46,005 nt of DNA, taken from the NCBI GenBank assembly GCA_944389455.1, contig CALXMK010000022.1, positions 1 to 46,005 of the forward strand, read 5' to 3'. This DNA is from an uncultured Verrucomicrobiota bacterium. Its GTDB lineage: Bacteria; Verrucomicrobiota; Verrucomicrobiia; Limisphaerales; UBA1412. Under the pieces are notes generated by a model that saw nothing but the letters and a program-made list of their open reading frames with translations, did not search any database and was not told where the DNA came from. Positions 33,746-42,056 of this stretch are shown here, in pieces (the stretch's first letter is position 1; each line of letters starts with the position of its first letter). The position numbers were made by a program, and so were the translations under genes.

Positions 33746-33965
33746 TGTTTTTTACTCCAAGTATTTGAATCCTTATTGTTCCATAAAATATAGGCAGCAA
33801 ATCGTTTCCCTTTATCGAAGAATAGATGTGGTCAACCAATCCATCCAGTTCTAACTCCCGCAGTGAAGAAGTAAGCATTGTATTCATAATATTGTCCAGC
33901 GTCTTTTTTAATTCTGCAAAGCGAATTGGACATTGAATACACAACTTATAGATTATTTGAAATTT
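33738..33965 (-). pseudogene. Truncated HxlR-type transcription regulator
   Basis: The frame reads KFQIIYKLCIQCPIRFAELK, then KTLDN and MLTSSLRELELDGLV. This matches the winged-helix core of HxlR regulators (RFxELKR-L, LTxxLRELExDGLV). The N-terminal part is missing where the sequence meets the hsdM remnant at about 33965. The C-terminal part no longer follows the family (IPPKVEYSLT is not seen). The stop codon overlaps the uvrA-like start (ATGATTGA), so the two were once coupled. The longest frame with a start is 68 codons from a TTG at 33944. The ancestral regulator probably controlled the uvrA-like gene; whether the fragment still works is doubtful. Confidence 0.65.
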
Positions 33966-34075
33966 CCGGCGTCCTGCGGGCTGAAGTCGGGCAGGCGGTT
34001 GTGCTTCATGTTCTTAATCGCCGGAATATCCGTCCGGATTTTATCCGCTTTATTTTTGATGTTTCTGGGAATCAT
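33953..34075 (-). pseudogene. hsdM: Remnant of a second hsdM with an in-frame 77-codon deletion
   Basis: From ATG 34075 the frame reads MIPRNIKNKADKIRTDI, then directly PAIKNMKHNRLPDF, then a TAA at 33955-33953. In the intact HsdM the first part is residues 1-17 and the second begins at residue 95, so residues 18-94 are missing exactly in frame. Nucleotide similarity to the intact hsdM also covers the upstream promoter area (to about 34140) and stops near 33970. The copy has diverged from the resident gene (several amino-acid changes), so it is not a very recent duplicate. Confidence 0.85.
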
Positions 34076-34354
34076 CTCTTCTGCATGCCCTACGAAGCCG
34101 TCAATTCTATATAAAATAATTCTATTTTGGTAAAGTGAAAAAGGCTTTGTTGGCAGAGGAGAGTCTTTTTTGAATTTCGGATATCGGCAGGGAGGAATTA
34201 ATTTACCGGCGGTGTATCGAAGTTTTTAACAAATAGAGAACGGAGCGAAATCCAATTTGGAGTGGAGCAAGCTCTTTACTTTATCAAGGATTTTAACTAG
34301 TTTTTGGAGTGGCGTGGTTTGATGAGATATCATGGCTGCTGTCGTGCGAGAAAT

Positions 34355-34385
34355 GCTTCCCAAGATGAGTTTATCCGCCTGTTTT
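34355..34385. repeat. Right direct repeat of the hsd/uvrA-like island
   Basis: Partner of 24004-24034 in the same orientation; the perfect core is 34364-34379. It lies 27 bases before the start of the metallopeptidase gene, just outside the hsdM remnant. No integrase or transposase gene is found between the two repeats. The stretch 34141-34354 has no gene I can support. Confidence 0.7.
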
Positions 34386-34411
34386 AGGTAATTTAGGAAC
34401 GATGATGGTTG

Positions 34412-35128
34412 ATGACGGTTGAGAGAGTAATAGAGTTTGAAGGACAGGAGATACACTATCTCCTTGAGAGAAAACGGGTGAAGAATCTGAATCTCCGAAT
34501 TAACAGAGATGGCAGTGTCTATGTATCGGCCAATCGTTTGGTTTCGATCGAGCGGATCGATAACTTTGTTGCTCGAAAGGGACGTTTTATTCTTAAAGCT
34601 CAAAAACGATTTAGGGAAATAGCCTCAAAAGAGTCTTTCCCCAAGCAATATGTCAACGGAGAGCTCTTCTCTCTGTTGGGCAGAGAGATTTCTCTGAAAG
34701 TGGAGCAGCGTGCTCGGGAGGGCGTTTCTTATGACGGGGGGTATTTGCGGCTGTATGTGAAAGAGTCCGACGATTTTGCCAAAAAGCAGAGGATGCTAAA
34801 AAGGTATTTGGATGAGCAATGCCGTATCCTCTTTGGAGAGATTCTTCTGGAAGTTTATCCGTTGTTTCAGAAATATGGTGTACCGATGCCCGAGCTGAGG
34901 ATTCGGGAGATGAAGACGCAGTGGGGGTCCTGCTTGACAAAAAAAGGTATTATTACACTCAATAAGAGGCTATTGGCGTTCCCTCGCCCTGTGATTGAGT
35001 ACGTGGCGGTACACGAGTTTTGCCACTTTATCCATCCGAATCACTCTAAGGGCTTTTATGCTTTATTGGCAGTGATGATGCCCGATTGGAAGGAGCGTAA
35101 AGCTTGCTTGGAGCGGAGGGGAGTATGA
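34412..35128 (+). CDS. YgjP-type (DUF45, M48-like) metal-dependent hydrolase
   Basis: This 238-residue protein starts at ATG 34412 (a TTG one codon earlier is in frame). The zinc-site motif HEFCHFIHPNHSKGFY near residue 203 has the HExxH-type helix and third His ligand of the YgjP/DUF45 family. Upstream are the conserved KRVKNLNLRI N-terminal strand and the MKTQWGSCLTKKGIITLN segment, both family hallmarks. It is annotated as a putative metalloprotease; the substrate is unknown. Family members are often found next to type I restriction genes, and here it lies immediately outside the right direct repeat, divergent from the island. Confidence 0.88.
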   Translation: MTVERVIEFEGQEIHYLLERKRVKNLNLRINRDGSVYVSANRLVSIERIDNFVARKGRFILKAQKRFREIASKESFPKQYVNGELFSLLGREISLKVEQRAREGVSYDGGYLRLYVKESDDFAKKQRMLKRYLDEQCRILFGEILLEVYPLFQKYGVPMPELRIREMKTQWGSCLTKKGIITLNKRLLAFPRPVIEYVAVHEFCHFIHPNHSKGFYALLAVMMPDWKERKACLERRGV

Positions 35129-35271
35129 TATTTGAGTGTGTTTGATAAGGAATTTTCTTGAATTTTAGCAGCTTGTTTTTAAACTGAAATCAGTCTATGC
35201 TGAATTTATTCAACGATAAAATGATCCGTACTGTTGAGATAAAATCCTCAAGACTAACCCCCTGATAGAAG

Positions 35272-35649
35272 ATGGCGATACGAAATATTGGAAATTTAGA
35301 GAGATTGATGCGTTTAAAGCAAAGGGGAGATATTACCGAAGCAGAATATAAGGCGAAGAAAGATCTCCTTATGGAAGGGGTAAGAGAGGAAGCCGAGGCA
35401 GAGAAGAGAATATTCCCCGAAGAATGGGTAGACTATAAACCCAAGAGGAGAGCTGTTTTTGTCGTATTTGCACTTCTTTTTGTAGGGTTGGGATTCCATA
35501 ATTTTTATGCAGGCTATTGGATCCGGGGGCTTATCCAGTTTCTGATGACGATCTGCTCAGGCGGATATTTGATGATCATTTCATATGCATGGGCTGCTTT
35601 TGAAGTAATCTATATCAAGGAAGATGCTAAAGGAGTTGGATTTAATTGA
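35272..35649 (+). CDS. TM2-domain membrane protein with SHOCT-like N-terminus
   Basis: This 125-residue protein begins with a short oligomerisation-type helix pair (LERLMRLKQRGDITEAEYKA), which resembles SHOCT. An acidic linker follows, and then a TM2 domain: AVFVVFALLFVGLGFHNFYAG and a second helix, FLMTICSGGYLMIISYAWAAF. The FHNFYAG turn between the helices is the TM2 hallmark (usually hRFYxG). Function unknown; inner membrane location predicted. It is a single gene whose two neighbours are unrelated. Confidence 0.75.
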   Translation: MAIRNIGNLERLMRLKQRGDITEAEYKAKKDLLMEGVREEAEAEKRIFPEEWVDYKPKRRAVFVVFALLFVGLGFHNFYAGYWIRGLIQFLMTICSGGYLMIISYAWAAFEVIYIKEDAKGVGFN

Positions 35650-35951
35650 GTTTTATGAGTGAGAATTGACTGGATTGAGAGAAGATTAAATCGGTTTTAT
35701 AAAAATTATTCCAAAAACAGATTTTTGGACTGCATAGTTCTTTGAGCTGGAGTCTTCTTCCAGCAGAGAAGTTTTAATCTTAAAGCTATTTTATCTATTT
35801 TGTCTTGACGGATAAGTACACTGCCTTTTTTATTTGAGGAATTTTTTGTGTTGAGTATGGGTATTTCAATTTTCCCACTTGATTTTTTATTGAAAACCGT
35901 GTGAAATATATCATATTTTACTGATAACGTTTAATAAGTAGATATTCAAAT
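35650..35951 (+). other. Spacer with a candidate promoter for the DUF4380 operon
   Basis: No gene is seen. TTGAAA (35890-35895), 18 bases, TATTTT (35914-35919) lies 33 bases before the ATG at 35952 and is the best promoter candidate. The spacer also holds a TTGACG near 35804 without a clear partner. Confidence 0.35.
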
Positions 35952-36860
35952 ATGAATCTGGAAAAAATCAATTTCAAAGGCTGGGAAAACTGTTTGAAGC
36001 TCTCGAACGGAGAGGCTGAACTGGTGATTTCGGTTGGATTAGGACCGCGCATTCTCTCTTATCGTCGTGTGAACGGCGTGAATTTCATGAAGAATTTTGA
36101 TGAGCAGCTGGCGGACATCCGTAAGGATGAGTGGCAGAGTTATGGCGGGCATCGGCTATGGCATGCTCCGGAGGTTTTTCCGCGTACCTATTACCCTGAT
36201 GTAGAGCCGGTCAAGTCAGATTGGAATGGACGTGTACTCCGTTTGCAATGTGTGGTTGAATCTACCACCGGCTTACAGAAAGAGATTGAAATAGAGCTTG
36301 CCGAATCCGGTACCGAAGTTAAACTTTGTCAAAGAATTTTCAACCGCAATCCGTGGGCGGTTACCTTTGCTCCGTGGGGACTTTCGGTAATGGCGCCGGG
36401 GGGGACGGCAATAGTTCCGCAGGAACCCTTTGTTCCGCATGGTGCTGGAGAGGGTGAATCCTTTGAATATGCCCGTCCGTTGGTACTGTGGAAGTTTACC
36501 AATATGGCTGATCCCCGTTTTGTTTGGGGGAAGAAATATATCCGGATGAGGCAGGATGATCGTTTTGAATCCAAACAAAAGTTCGGTGGAACTATCAAAG
36601 CGGCATGGGCTGGCTATGCGCTTGATAAGGAAATCTTTTTGAAGCATTTTGAGTACGATCCGAATGCGAGCTATCCGGATGGCGGCTGCAATGCGGAGTT
36701 TTTCACGATGCCGGGCTTCCTTGAAATTGAATCGCTCGGACCGCTTGCTGCGGTGGAGCCGGGCGCTTACACCGAACTCAATGAATCCTGGCGGATTGTT
36801 CCCTTTACGCTTACCGATTCCGATGATGCAGTTTCCGAACAGTTAAAAGGATTGATTTAA
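35952..36860 (+). CDS. DUF4380 family protein, mutarotase-like fold
   Basis: This 302-residue cytoplasmic protein has no signal peptide. It matches DUF4380 by GLGPRILSYRRVNGVNFM near the N-terminus, YGGHRLWHAPE (about 57-67), then MAPGGTAIVPQEPF and WKFTNMADPRF. The fold expected is that of aldose 1-epimerase and related carbohydrate-binding proteins, with the His/Glu of GGHRLWHAPE as likely active-site residues. The reaction is unknown. It is first in an apparent operon with two oxidoreductases; only one base separates its TAA from the next ATG. A role in sugar or sugar-acid turnover is inferred from that company. Confidence 0.75.
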   Translation: MNLEKINFKGWENCLKLSNGEAELVISVGLGPRILSYRRVNGVNFMKNFDEQLADIRKDEWQSYGGHRLWHAPEVFPRTYYPDVEPVKSDWNGRVLRLQCVVESTTGLQKEIEIELAESGTEVKLCQRIFNRNPWAVTFAPWGLSVMAPGGTAIVPQEPFVPHGAGEGESFEYARPLVLWKFTNMADPRFVWGKKYIRMRQDDRFESKQKFGGTIKAAWAGYALDKEIFLKHFEYDPNASYPDGGCNAEFFTMPGFLEIESLGPLAAVEPGAYTELNESWRIVPFTLTDSDDAVSEQLKGLI

Positions 36861-36861
36861 A

Positions 36862-37935
36862 ATGGATATTCCCAAAAGAATGATTGGCGCGATATTGCCA
36901 GGAAACTCCACCGTGGCTTTCAGCGAATATGATGTGCCTGTTCCGGGGCATGGAGAAGTACTGGTCAAAACCAAGGCTTCTACTATTTGTGGCAGCGACA
37001 TTCGCTGTATCTACCGTGAGCATACCGGCAAAGGTCCAGAAGGCTATCAAGATGGCATGATTGCCGGTCACGAACCTGCCGGACAAATTGTTGCCACCGG
37101 TCCTGGGTGCCGTCGTTTTAAAGAGGGAGACCGAGTTGCGATTTATCATATTTCTGGATGCGGTGTTTGCAACGATTGCCGCAGAGGTTATATGATTAGC
37201 TGTACGAGCCCCTGGCGGCGAGCCTACGGCTGGCAGCGCAATGGTGGAATGGCACCTTATGTTCTTGCCGAAGAAAAAGATCTGATCGCACTTCCGGATG
37301 AACTTTCTTACGCGGATGGAGCGCAGATTGCCTGCGGGTTTGGTACGGTATATGAGGCGATTGAAAAGGTCGGTGTTTCCGGAAATGATGCCGTGTTGGT
37401 GGTTGGACTCGGACCGGTCGGATTGGCTTGCCTGATGCTCTGTAAGGCGTTGGGTGCTACGAAGCTGATTGGCAGTGATACTTCGGTTGAGCGCATGGAG
37501 CTTGCCCGAAAACTTGAGCTTGCTGATGAGGTTGTTCCTGCCGGACCTGATGCCGTGAAGCAGGTTCGGGCATTGACCGGCGGTAACGGCTGTGAACGCG
37601 CTTTCGATTGTTCAGCAGCCGATCCGGGACGGCAGTTGGCGATTCGTGGTGCCCGCAAGTGGGGAAAGATCGCGTTTGTCGGAGAGGGAGGAACCTGTAC
37701 ATTTAATCCCTCTCCGGATATTATCCACGAACAAAAGACCATCTATGGCAGTTGGGTGACTACTACCTGGAGGATGGAAGAGCTGGCGGAACGATTGGTG
37801 CGGTGGGGAATTCATCCAGCGGATCTTATCACTCACCGATTTCCTCTGGAAAAAGCCGGAGAGGCGTATGCACTGATGGCCTCCGGCAAATGCGGTAAGG
37901 TCGCGGTCTGTTTTGACGAGGAACTGGAGAAATAA
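36862..37935 (+). CDS. Zinc-dependent alcohol/polyol dehydrogenase (MDR superfamily)
   Basis: A 357-residue medium-chain dehydrogenase. Catalytic zinc ligands are visible in the TICGSD (Cys about 43) and AGHEPAG (His-Glu about 71) motifs. The structural zinc lobe has CGVCNDCRRGYMISC (about 99-113, the four Cys all present). The Rossmann motif is VVGLGPVGLACL (about 180). Relatives include sorbitol, threonine and galactitol dehydrogenases using NAD(P)+. The exact substrate is unclear. It is the second gene of the DUF4380 operon, with TAA-A-ATG junctions on both sides, which indicates coupled translation. Confidence 0.9.
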   Translation: MDIPKRMIGAILPGNSTVAFSEYDVPVPGHGEVLVKTKASTICGSDIRCIYREHTGKGPEGYQDGMIAGHEPAGQIVATGPGCRRFKEGDRVAIYHISGCGVCNDCRRGYMISCTSPWRRAYGWQRNGGMAPYVLAEEKDLIALPDELSYADGAQIACGFGTVYEAIEKVGVSGNDAVLVVGLGPVGLACLMLCKALGATKLIGSDTSVERMELARKLELADEVVPAGPDAVKQVRALTGGNGCERAFDCSAADPGRQLAIRGARKWGKIAFVGEGGTCTFNPSPDIIHEQKTIYGSWVTTTWRMEELAERLVRWGIHPADLITHRFPLEKAGEAYALMASGKCGKVAVCFDEELEK

Positions 37936-37936
37936 A

Positions 37937-38962
37937 ATGGAAAACATCTTAACTTCAATTGATCCGGCCCGGATGCCCTGTTTTACGCTTTGCTCTACCG
38001 GAGCAAAGATTCCGGCAATCGGGTTTGGGACTTTCGGCAGCGATCATGTATCAGCGGATGAAATGGCGCAAGCGGTTCGGACTGCGGTGATGTTGGGCTG
38101 CCGCCATATCGACTGCGCGGCGGTATACGGCAATGAGAAAGAGATTGGAACGGTTCTCAAAGAATTATTCAATGAAGGAATAGTTCGGCGTGAGGAGATG
38201 TGGATTACCTCGAAAATCTGGAATGACCATCATGGCCGAGGAGATGTATTGCTGAGCTGCGCACAAACGTTGAAAGATTTGCAGCTCGATTATCTCGATC
38301 TGATGCTGATTCACTGGCCGTTCCCAAATTTTCATCCGCCGAAATGCACAGTTGAGAGCCGCAGTCCGGACGCCCGTCCCTATATTCATGAGGATTTCAT
38401 GAGAACCTATCATGAGCTTGAACGGCTCGCAGATATGGGGCTCACTCATCATATAGGAATTTCTAATGTGACAGTTCCGAAGCTGAAACTGATTTTAAGG
38501 GATTGTCGGATCAAGCCGGCGGTCAACGAGATGGAGCTGCATCCGAACTTTCAGCAGCCGGAGTTGTATGAATTTGCCCGAGCCAACGGCATTCAGAATA
38601 TTGGCTATTGTCCGCTTGGTTCACCGAATCGGCCGGAACGAGATAAGGAGCCGGAGGATACTGTCGATATGGAGGATCCCGTAATCGTCGAGATTGCAAA
38701 ACGGCACGATATTCATCCGGCAGCGGTTTGTTTAAAATGGGCGGTTCAACGTGGTCACGCAGCGATTCCGACCTCGTGTAAACCGAAGAATATCCTAGCC
38801 AATCTCGCGGCAGCGTGTTCCGATCCGCTGACAAAAGAGGAGATGGATGCTATCGCGAAGGCTGATAAGAATTGTCGTTTGGTTAAGGGACATGTCTTTT
38901 TATGGCCGGGAGCAAAGGATTGGACCGATCTGTGGGATATGAATGGGGAGATTCCCCAGTAA
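37937..38962 (+). CDS. Aldo/keto reductase
   Basis: ATG 37937 (MENILTS, 341 residues) is chosen because it is one base after the preceding stop; a TTG at 37913 would overlap the dehydrogenase. The AKR TIM-barrel motifs are present: GFGTFGSD, DCAAVYGNEKEIG (catalytic Asp and Tyr), ITSKIWN (catalytic Lys), LMLIHWPFP (His), the GISNV strand and the late AIPTSCKPKNI that binds the NADP phosphate. It reduces or oxidises sugar aldehydes or ketones with NADP(H). Together with the MDR dehydrogenase it could interconvert a polyol, ketose and aldose. An unusual short tail (LWPGAKDWTDLWDMNGEIPQ) extends beyond the barrel. Confidence 0.92.
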   Translation: MENILTSIDPARMPCFTLCSTGAKIPAIGFGTFGSDHVSADEMAQAVRTAVMLGCRHIDCAAVYGNEKEIGTVLKELFNEGIVRREEMWITSKIWNDHHGRGDVLLSCAQTLKDLQLDYLDLMLIHWPFPNFHPPKCTVESRSPDARPYIHEDFMRTYHELERLADMGLTHHIGISNVTVPKLKLILRDCRIKPAVNEMELHPNFQQPELYEFARANGIQNIGYCPLGSPNRPERDKEPEDTVDMEDPVIVEIAKRHDIHPAAVCLKWAVQRGHAAIPTSCKPKNILANLAAACSDPLTKEEMDAIAKADKNCRLVKGHVFLWPGAKDWTDLWDMNGEIPQ

Positions 38963-39006
38963 CGAATTCGGCCCTTCTTTTGGATTAAATTGAAGCATTA
39001 ACTAAT

Positions 39007-39093
39007 GCCGGGTGATTCCGTCTATGTCTCCTTAAGGGAGTACTGTCAATCTGGAGGCAGACTGGCAGGTGGACGCTGAGCCCGGCGTTTTTT
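39007..39093 (+). terminator. Structured terminator after the aldo/keto reductase operon
   Basis: GCCGGG (39007-39012) can pair with CCCGGC (39081-39086), followed by six Ts (39088-39093). The roughly 68 bases between them can form further helices (GTCT..CTCC with GGAG..AGAC). The base stem and T tract fit an intrinsic terminator; the large internal part is unusual. Confidence 0.5.
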
Positions 39094-39152
39094 CCCTTTG
39101 GGAATCGTTTCCTCATTCATCATAAAATATCCCAAATCTTTTGTAGCATTTC

Positions 39153-39527
39153 TTACAGAACAAATTTGGCCAGCGTTTGGTGAACTTCAAAAATAGCGGA
39201 TCCTCGAGCGAAATTTTGTTCTATCGGTTCTTTTTTCCCACGGATCCAGATCTTCATATCGGCGTCCAAGTCAAAATTTCCGGCGGTTTCGATGGAAAAA
39301 CGTTCAATCGAGCGATAGGGAATTGACATATATTCCCTTTTTTTACCGGTGATCCCTTGGATATCCTGGATGATGAGACGTTTATTGGTAAAAACCCATT
39401 TGTCTCGAATCAACTTGTAGGCGGCTTCGATTTGTTCTCCTTCGCAGAGCAGTTTGCTGTATTCTTTTTGCAATGCTTCCTGATCCATTTCGGAAGCGTT
39501 GCCCAGTATGGCATTAAAGATTCCCAT
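39153..39527 (-). CDS. Bacterial PH-domain protein
   Basis: This 124-residue cytoplasmic protein matches the bacterial pleckstrin-homology family (PF08000 type). An N-terminal helical piece (MGIFNAILGNASEMDQEAL) precedes a beta barrel with WVFTNKRLIIQDIQGITGKK, the family landmark, then YMSIPYRSIERFSIETAG and KIWIRGKKEPIEQNF, with a final helix (HQTLAKFVL). No membrane segment is seen. Function unknown; members form ring-like oligomers and are sometimes linked to stress responses. It stands alone on the minus strand. Confidence 0.85.
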   Translation of the reverse strand: MGIFNAILGNASEMDQEALQKEYSKLLCEGEQIEAAYKLIRDKWVFTNKRLIIQDIQGITGKKREYMSIPYRSIERFSIETAGNFDLDADMKIWIRGKKEPIEQNFARGSAIFEVHQTLAKFVL

Positions 39528-39923
39528 ATATCAGAGTTTGGTTGTATGTTGTTAAGAGGCTTCTGCCTGATGTCTTATCATTTATATAATCCGATGAATC
39601 TTTTGTCAAAAAGATATCCGAGTATTTCCTCTGGGCAGGGATCATTAGTATCCGGTTCCCTTAGTCAGGCCGGATGAGGATGGTTTTTAACAGTCACAGC
39701 AAGGGGAAGATTATCTATTTGCCGATCTATTTTATGATCTATTTTCAGAACAATCCGTTAGACGAACGAGATTGAATAATGAGCTGATAAACTTAAGTAA
39801 AGAATGCCGAGTCGGCAAACTCAGCGTTTGAAATTTCCGTCCACTTCAATACGTTTATGGAGTCCGATTTCCACATTTCGATCGGAAGGCACCAGAGAAC
39901 TTGGCGCCGCTGGGAGATTAAGA
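39528..39923. other. Intergenic spacer, nothing recognised
   Basis: No coding frame, RNA gene or repeat that I can support. A 13-base hairpin core TGCCGA-G-TCGGCA lies near 39805-39818. The region is upstream of the PH-domain gene and downstream of the helicase gene, both on the minus strand. Confidence 0.5.
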
Positions 39924-41957
39924 TTATTTACGGATTTGGGCGAAGATGTTGGCGAAAAAGGCGCTGGCTACTTCAGGAGTAGCCTGGGCACTGAGCTCTG
40001 CATCGGTACGTGTAATCAAATCCGGCGGCAGTTCCCTGAGGAACTGAGATGGATGACAGGGAACTGCTTCTCCATAACGTTTGCGTTGGGTGCAATGGCT
40101 GAGATAGAGGAATTTTTTAGCACGAGTGATGGCTACATAAAAAAGACGACGTTCTTCATCCAGGGTATCTTGTATTTTTGAACGGGCATGAGGCAGAATT
40201 CCTTCTTCCATGCCTACAATATGAACACAGGGATATTCCAATCCTTTACAGCTGTGCATAGTAATGAGGGTAACGGCGTTTTCGGATTGTGTATTGTCTT
40301 CATTGCGATCATCATCCAAGGTAATTTCTTCCAGGAAAAGCTCGAGTGCCTCAAGCGGAGAGTGATGGTTTGTGAATTTCTCCAGAGTTCGAAGAGTCGA
40401 GCGGATATTTTCAATTCGGTTATCTGCGGCCTCAGCTGTTTTTTCACAGCGTTTGATATAGGCATAGAACTCTTGGGTGACAAAGAATTCTTCCAGCCAT
40501 CCTAAAAGGTCAAACCCGACGGGGCTGGCCATCAATTTATTGCGACAGGATGTGATAAGTTCATAGAAAGCAGCAATAGAGTTGCGCGTGCGTTGAAAGA
40601 ACATCGATTGCCATTCCGGAACGCCCATTACTTCATAAACAGATTTGCCATGTTCTTGGCTCAATCCCAGGAGCCGTTCCAAAGTCACGTCACTGAGTCC
40701 TCGCGGAGGATTATTGGCGATGCGCAGCAGGCTGATATCGTCTTGAGGATTGATAAAAGTTTTAAGATAAGCCAAGAGGTCTTTGATTTCGCTGCGGTCA
40801 AAGAAGCTTTGGCCCCCGATGAGATTATATTTGATGCGGGCTTTGCGCAGGGCGGTCTCAATAGGACGGGATTGTTGATTGGTTCGGAAAAGGATAGCCT
40901 GTTTTTCCCAAGGAACACCGCGGGCAATGCGGAGATGCTCAATACGGTCTACTACGCCTTGGGCTTCTTCTTCGTCCGATTCATAGGTAGAGAGTCCGAT
41001 TTTATCTCCGGTTTCCTGCTGGGACCATAGGTTCTTGGAGCGGCGGCGGGCATTGTTGCGGATGACGGTATTAGCTGCTTTGAGGATAATATTAGTGGAG
41101 CGATAATTCTGCTCCAGCTTGATGATTTTGACTTCGGGATAGAATTTTTCCAGATCCAGCAGATTTGAGATTTGTGCTCCTCTCCAGCCATAAATGCTTT
41201 GATCGTCATCTCCTACCACACAGAGGTTACGGTGTTTGCCCGCCAGGAGATTGATCAATTGAAATTGTGAGGAATTAGTATCCTGGTATTCATCGACCAT
41301 GATATATTGATAGAGTTTAGAACATTCTTCCAGAACATCAGGGTGTTCTTGAAAAAGTTTCAGTGTCAGCAGAATCAGGTCGTCAAAGTCGACTGCGTTG
41401 CAGGCCCGCAGGGAAGATTCATATTTTGAAAGCACACGTTCCGTTAGGGAGACAACATCGGCGGGGTGTCCCCGAAGACTGTCCAGACCGTTATTTTTGA
41501 GGTTACTGATTAAGGAATGAATACGGCGGATATCCGCTTTGTCCGTGCCGGCGTGAATATGGCTCATGATTTTGCGCAGAGTGGAGAGCTGGTCAGACTC
41601 GGTGTAAATGACAAAGTTTTTTTTGTATCCCAGCCGATCGATATACATGCGCAGAATTCTCACGCAGAGAGAGTGGAAAGTGCTGATAAGCGGGCGTGCG
41701 ATTTTACCTTGAGCATTTTTATATTTTTCTCTGGGAACAAGTTTTGCGATTCGTTCTTGCATTTCACGGGCGGCTTTGTTGGTAAAAGTGACAGCCAGTA
41801 TCTGCCATGGAGGAATACCGTTTTCAATCAGGTAGGCTGTACGATATGTAATAACACGGGTTTTGCCGGTTCCGGCTCCGGCCAGAATCATAACAGGTCC
41901 ATGAATGGTTTCTACGGCCTCGCGTTGTTGTGGATTAAGGGATGATAGGTTAATCAC
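39924..41957 (-). CDS. UvrD/PcrA-type SF1 DNA helicase
   Basis: A 677-residue 3'-5' helicase. The frame starts with GTG (41957) because the conserved LNPQQREAVETIHGPVMILA begins at once. Motifs: AGAGTGKTRVIT (Walker A), AVTFTNKAAREM (Ia), VDEYQDTN (II), VVGDDDQSIYGWRGA (III), LEQNYRS (IV), TMHSCKGLEYPCVHIVGMEEG (V) and FYVAITRAKKFLYL (VI). It unwinds DNA in repair and replication restart. The C-terminus is short compared with PcrA and lacks a clear RNAP-binding Tudor-like tail, so it may be nearer to Rep or to a PVC-specific group. It is a single minus-strand gene. Confidence 0.93.
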   Translation of the reverse strand: MINLSSLNPQQREAVETIHGPVMILAGAGTGKTRVITYRTAYLIENGIPPWQILAVTFTNKAAREMQERIAKLVPREKYKNAQGKIARPLISTFHSLCVRILRMYIDRLGYKKNFVIYTESDQLSTLRKIMSHIHAGTDKADIRRIHSLISNLKNNGLDSLRGHPADVVSLTERVLSKYESSLRACNAVDFDDLILLTLKLFQEHPDVLEECSKLYQYIMVDEYQDTNSSQFQLINLLAGKHRNLCVVGDDDQSIYGWRGAQISNLLDLEKFYPEVKIIKLEQNYRSTNIILKAANTVIRNNARRRSKNLWSQQETGDKIGLSTYESDEEEAQGVVDRIEHLRIARGVPWEKQAILFRTNQQSRPIETALRKARIKYNLIGGQSFFDRSEIKDLLAYLKTFINPQDDISLLRIANNPPRGLSDVTLERLLGLSQEHGKSVYEVMGVPEWQSMFFQRTRNSIAAFYELITSCRNKLMASPVGFDLLGWLEEFFVTQEFYAYIKRCEKTAEAADNRIENIRSTLRTLEKFTNHHSPLEALELFLEEITLDDDRNEDNTQSENAVTLITMHSCKGLEYPCVHIVGMEEGILPHARSKIQDTLDEERRLFYVAITRAKKFLYLSHCTQRKRYGEAVPCHPSQFLRELPPDLITRTDAELSAQATPEVASAFFANIFAQIRK

Positions 41958-41984
41958 AGGATCAAAAAGATAGGATCAATAGGG

Positions 41985-42017
41985 AAAAGAGCAGGAGGGA
42001 TTGTTGATACCCCTCCC
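41985..42017 (-). terminator. Terminator of the DUF1080 gene
   Basis: On the minus strand GGAGGG pairs with CCCTCC around an 11-base loop, followed shortly by CTTTT. It lies between the DUF1080 stop and the helicase start. Confidence 0.55.
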
Positions 42018-42056
42018 GTTTTATATTTTAAATCGGTTTATAATTGCACTGGTTGT

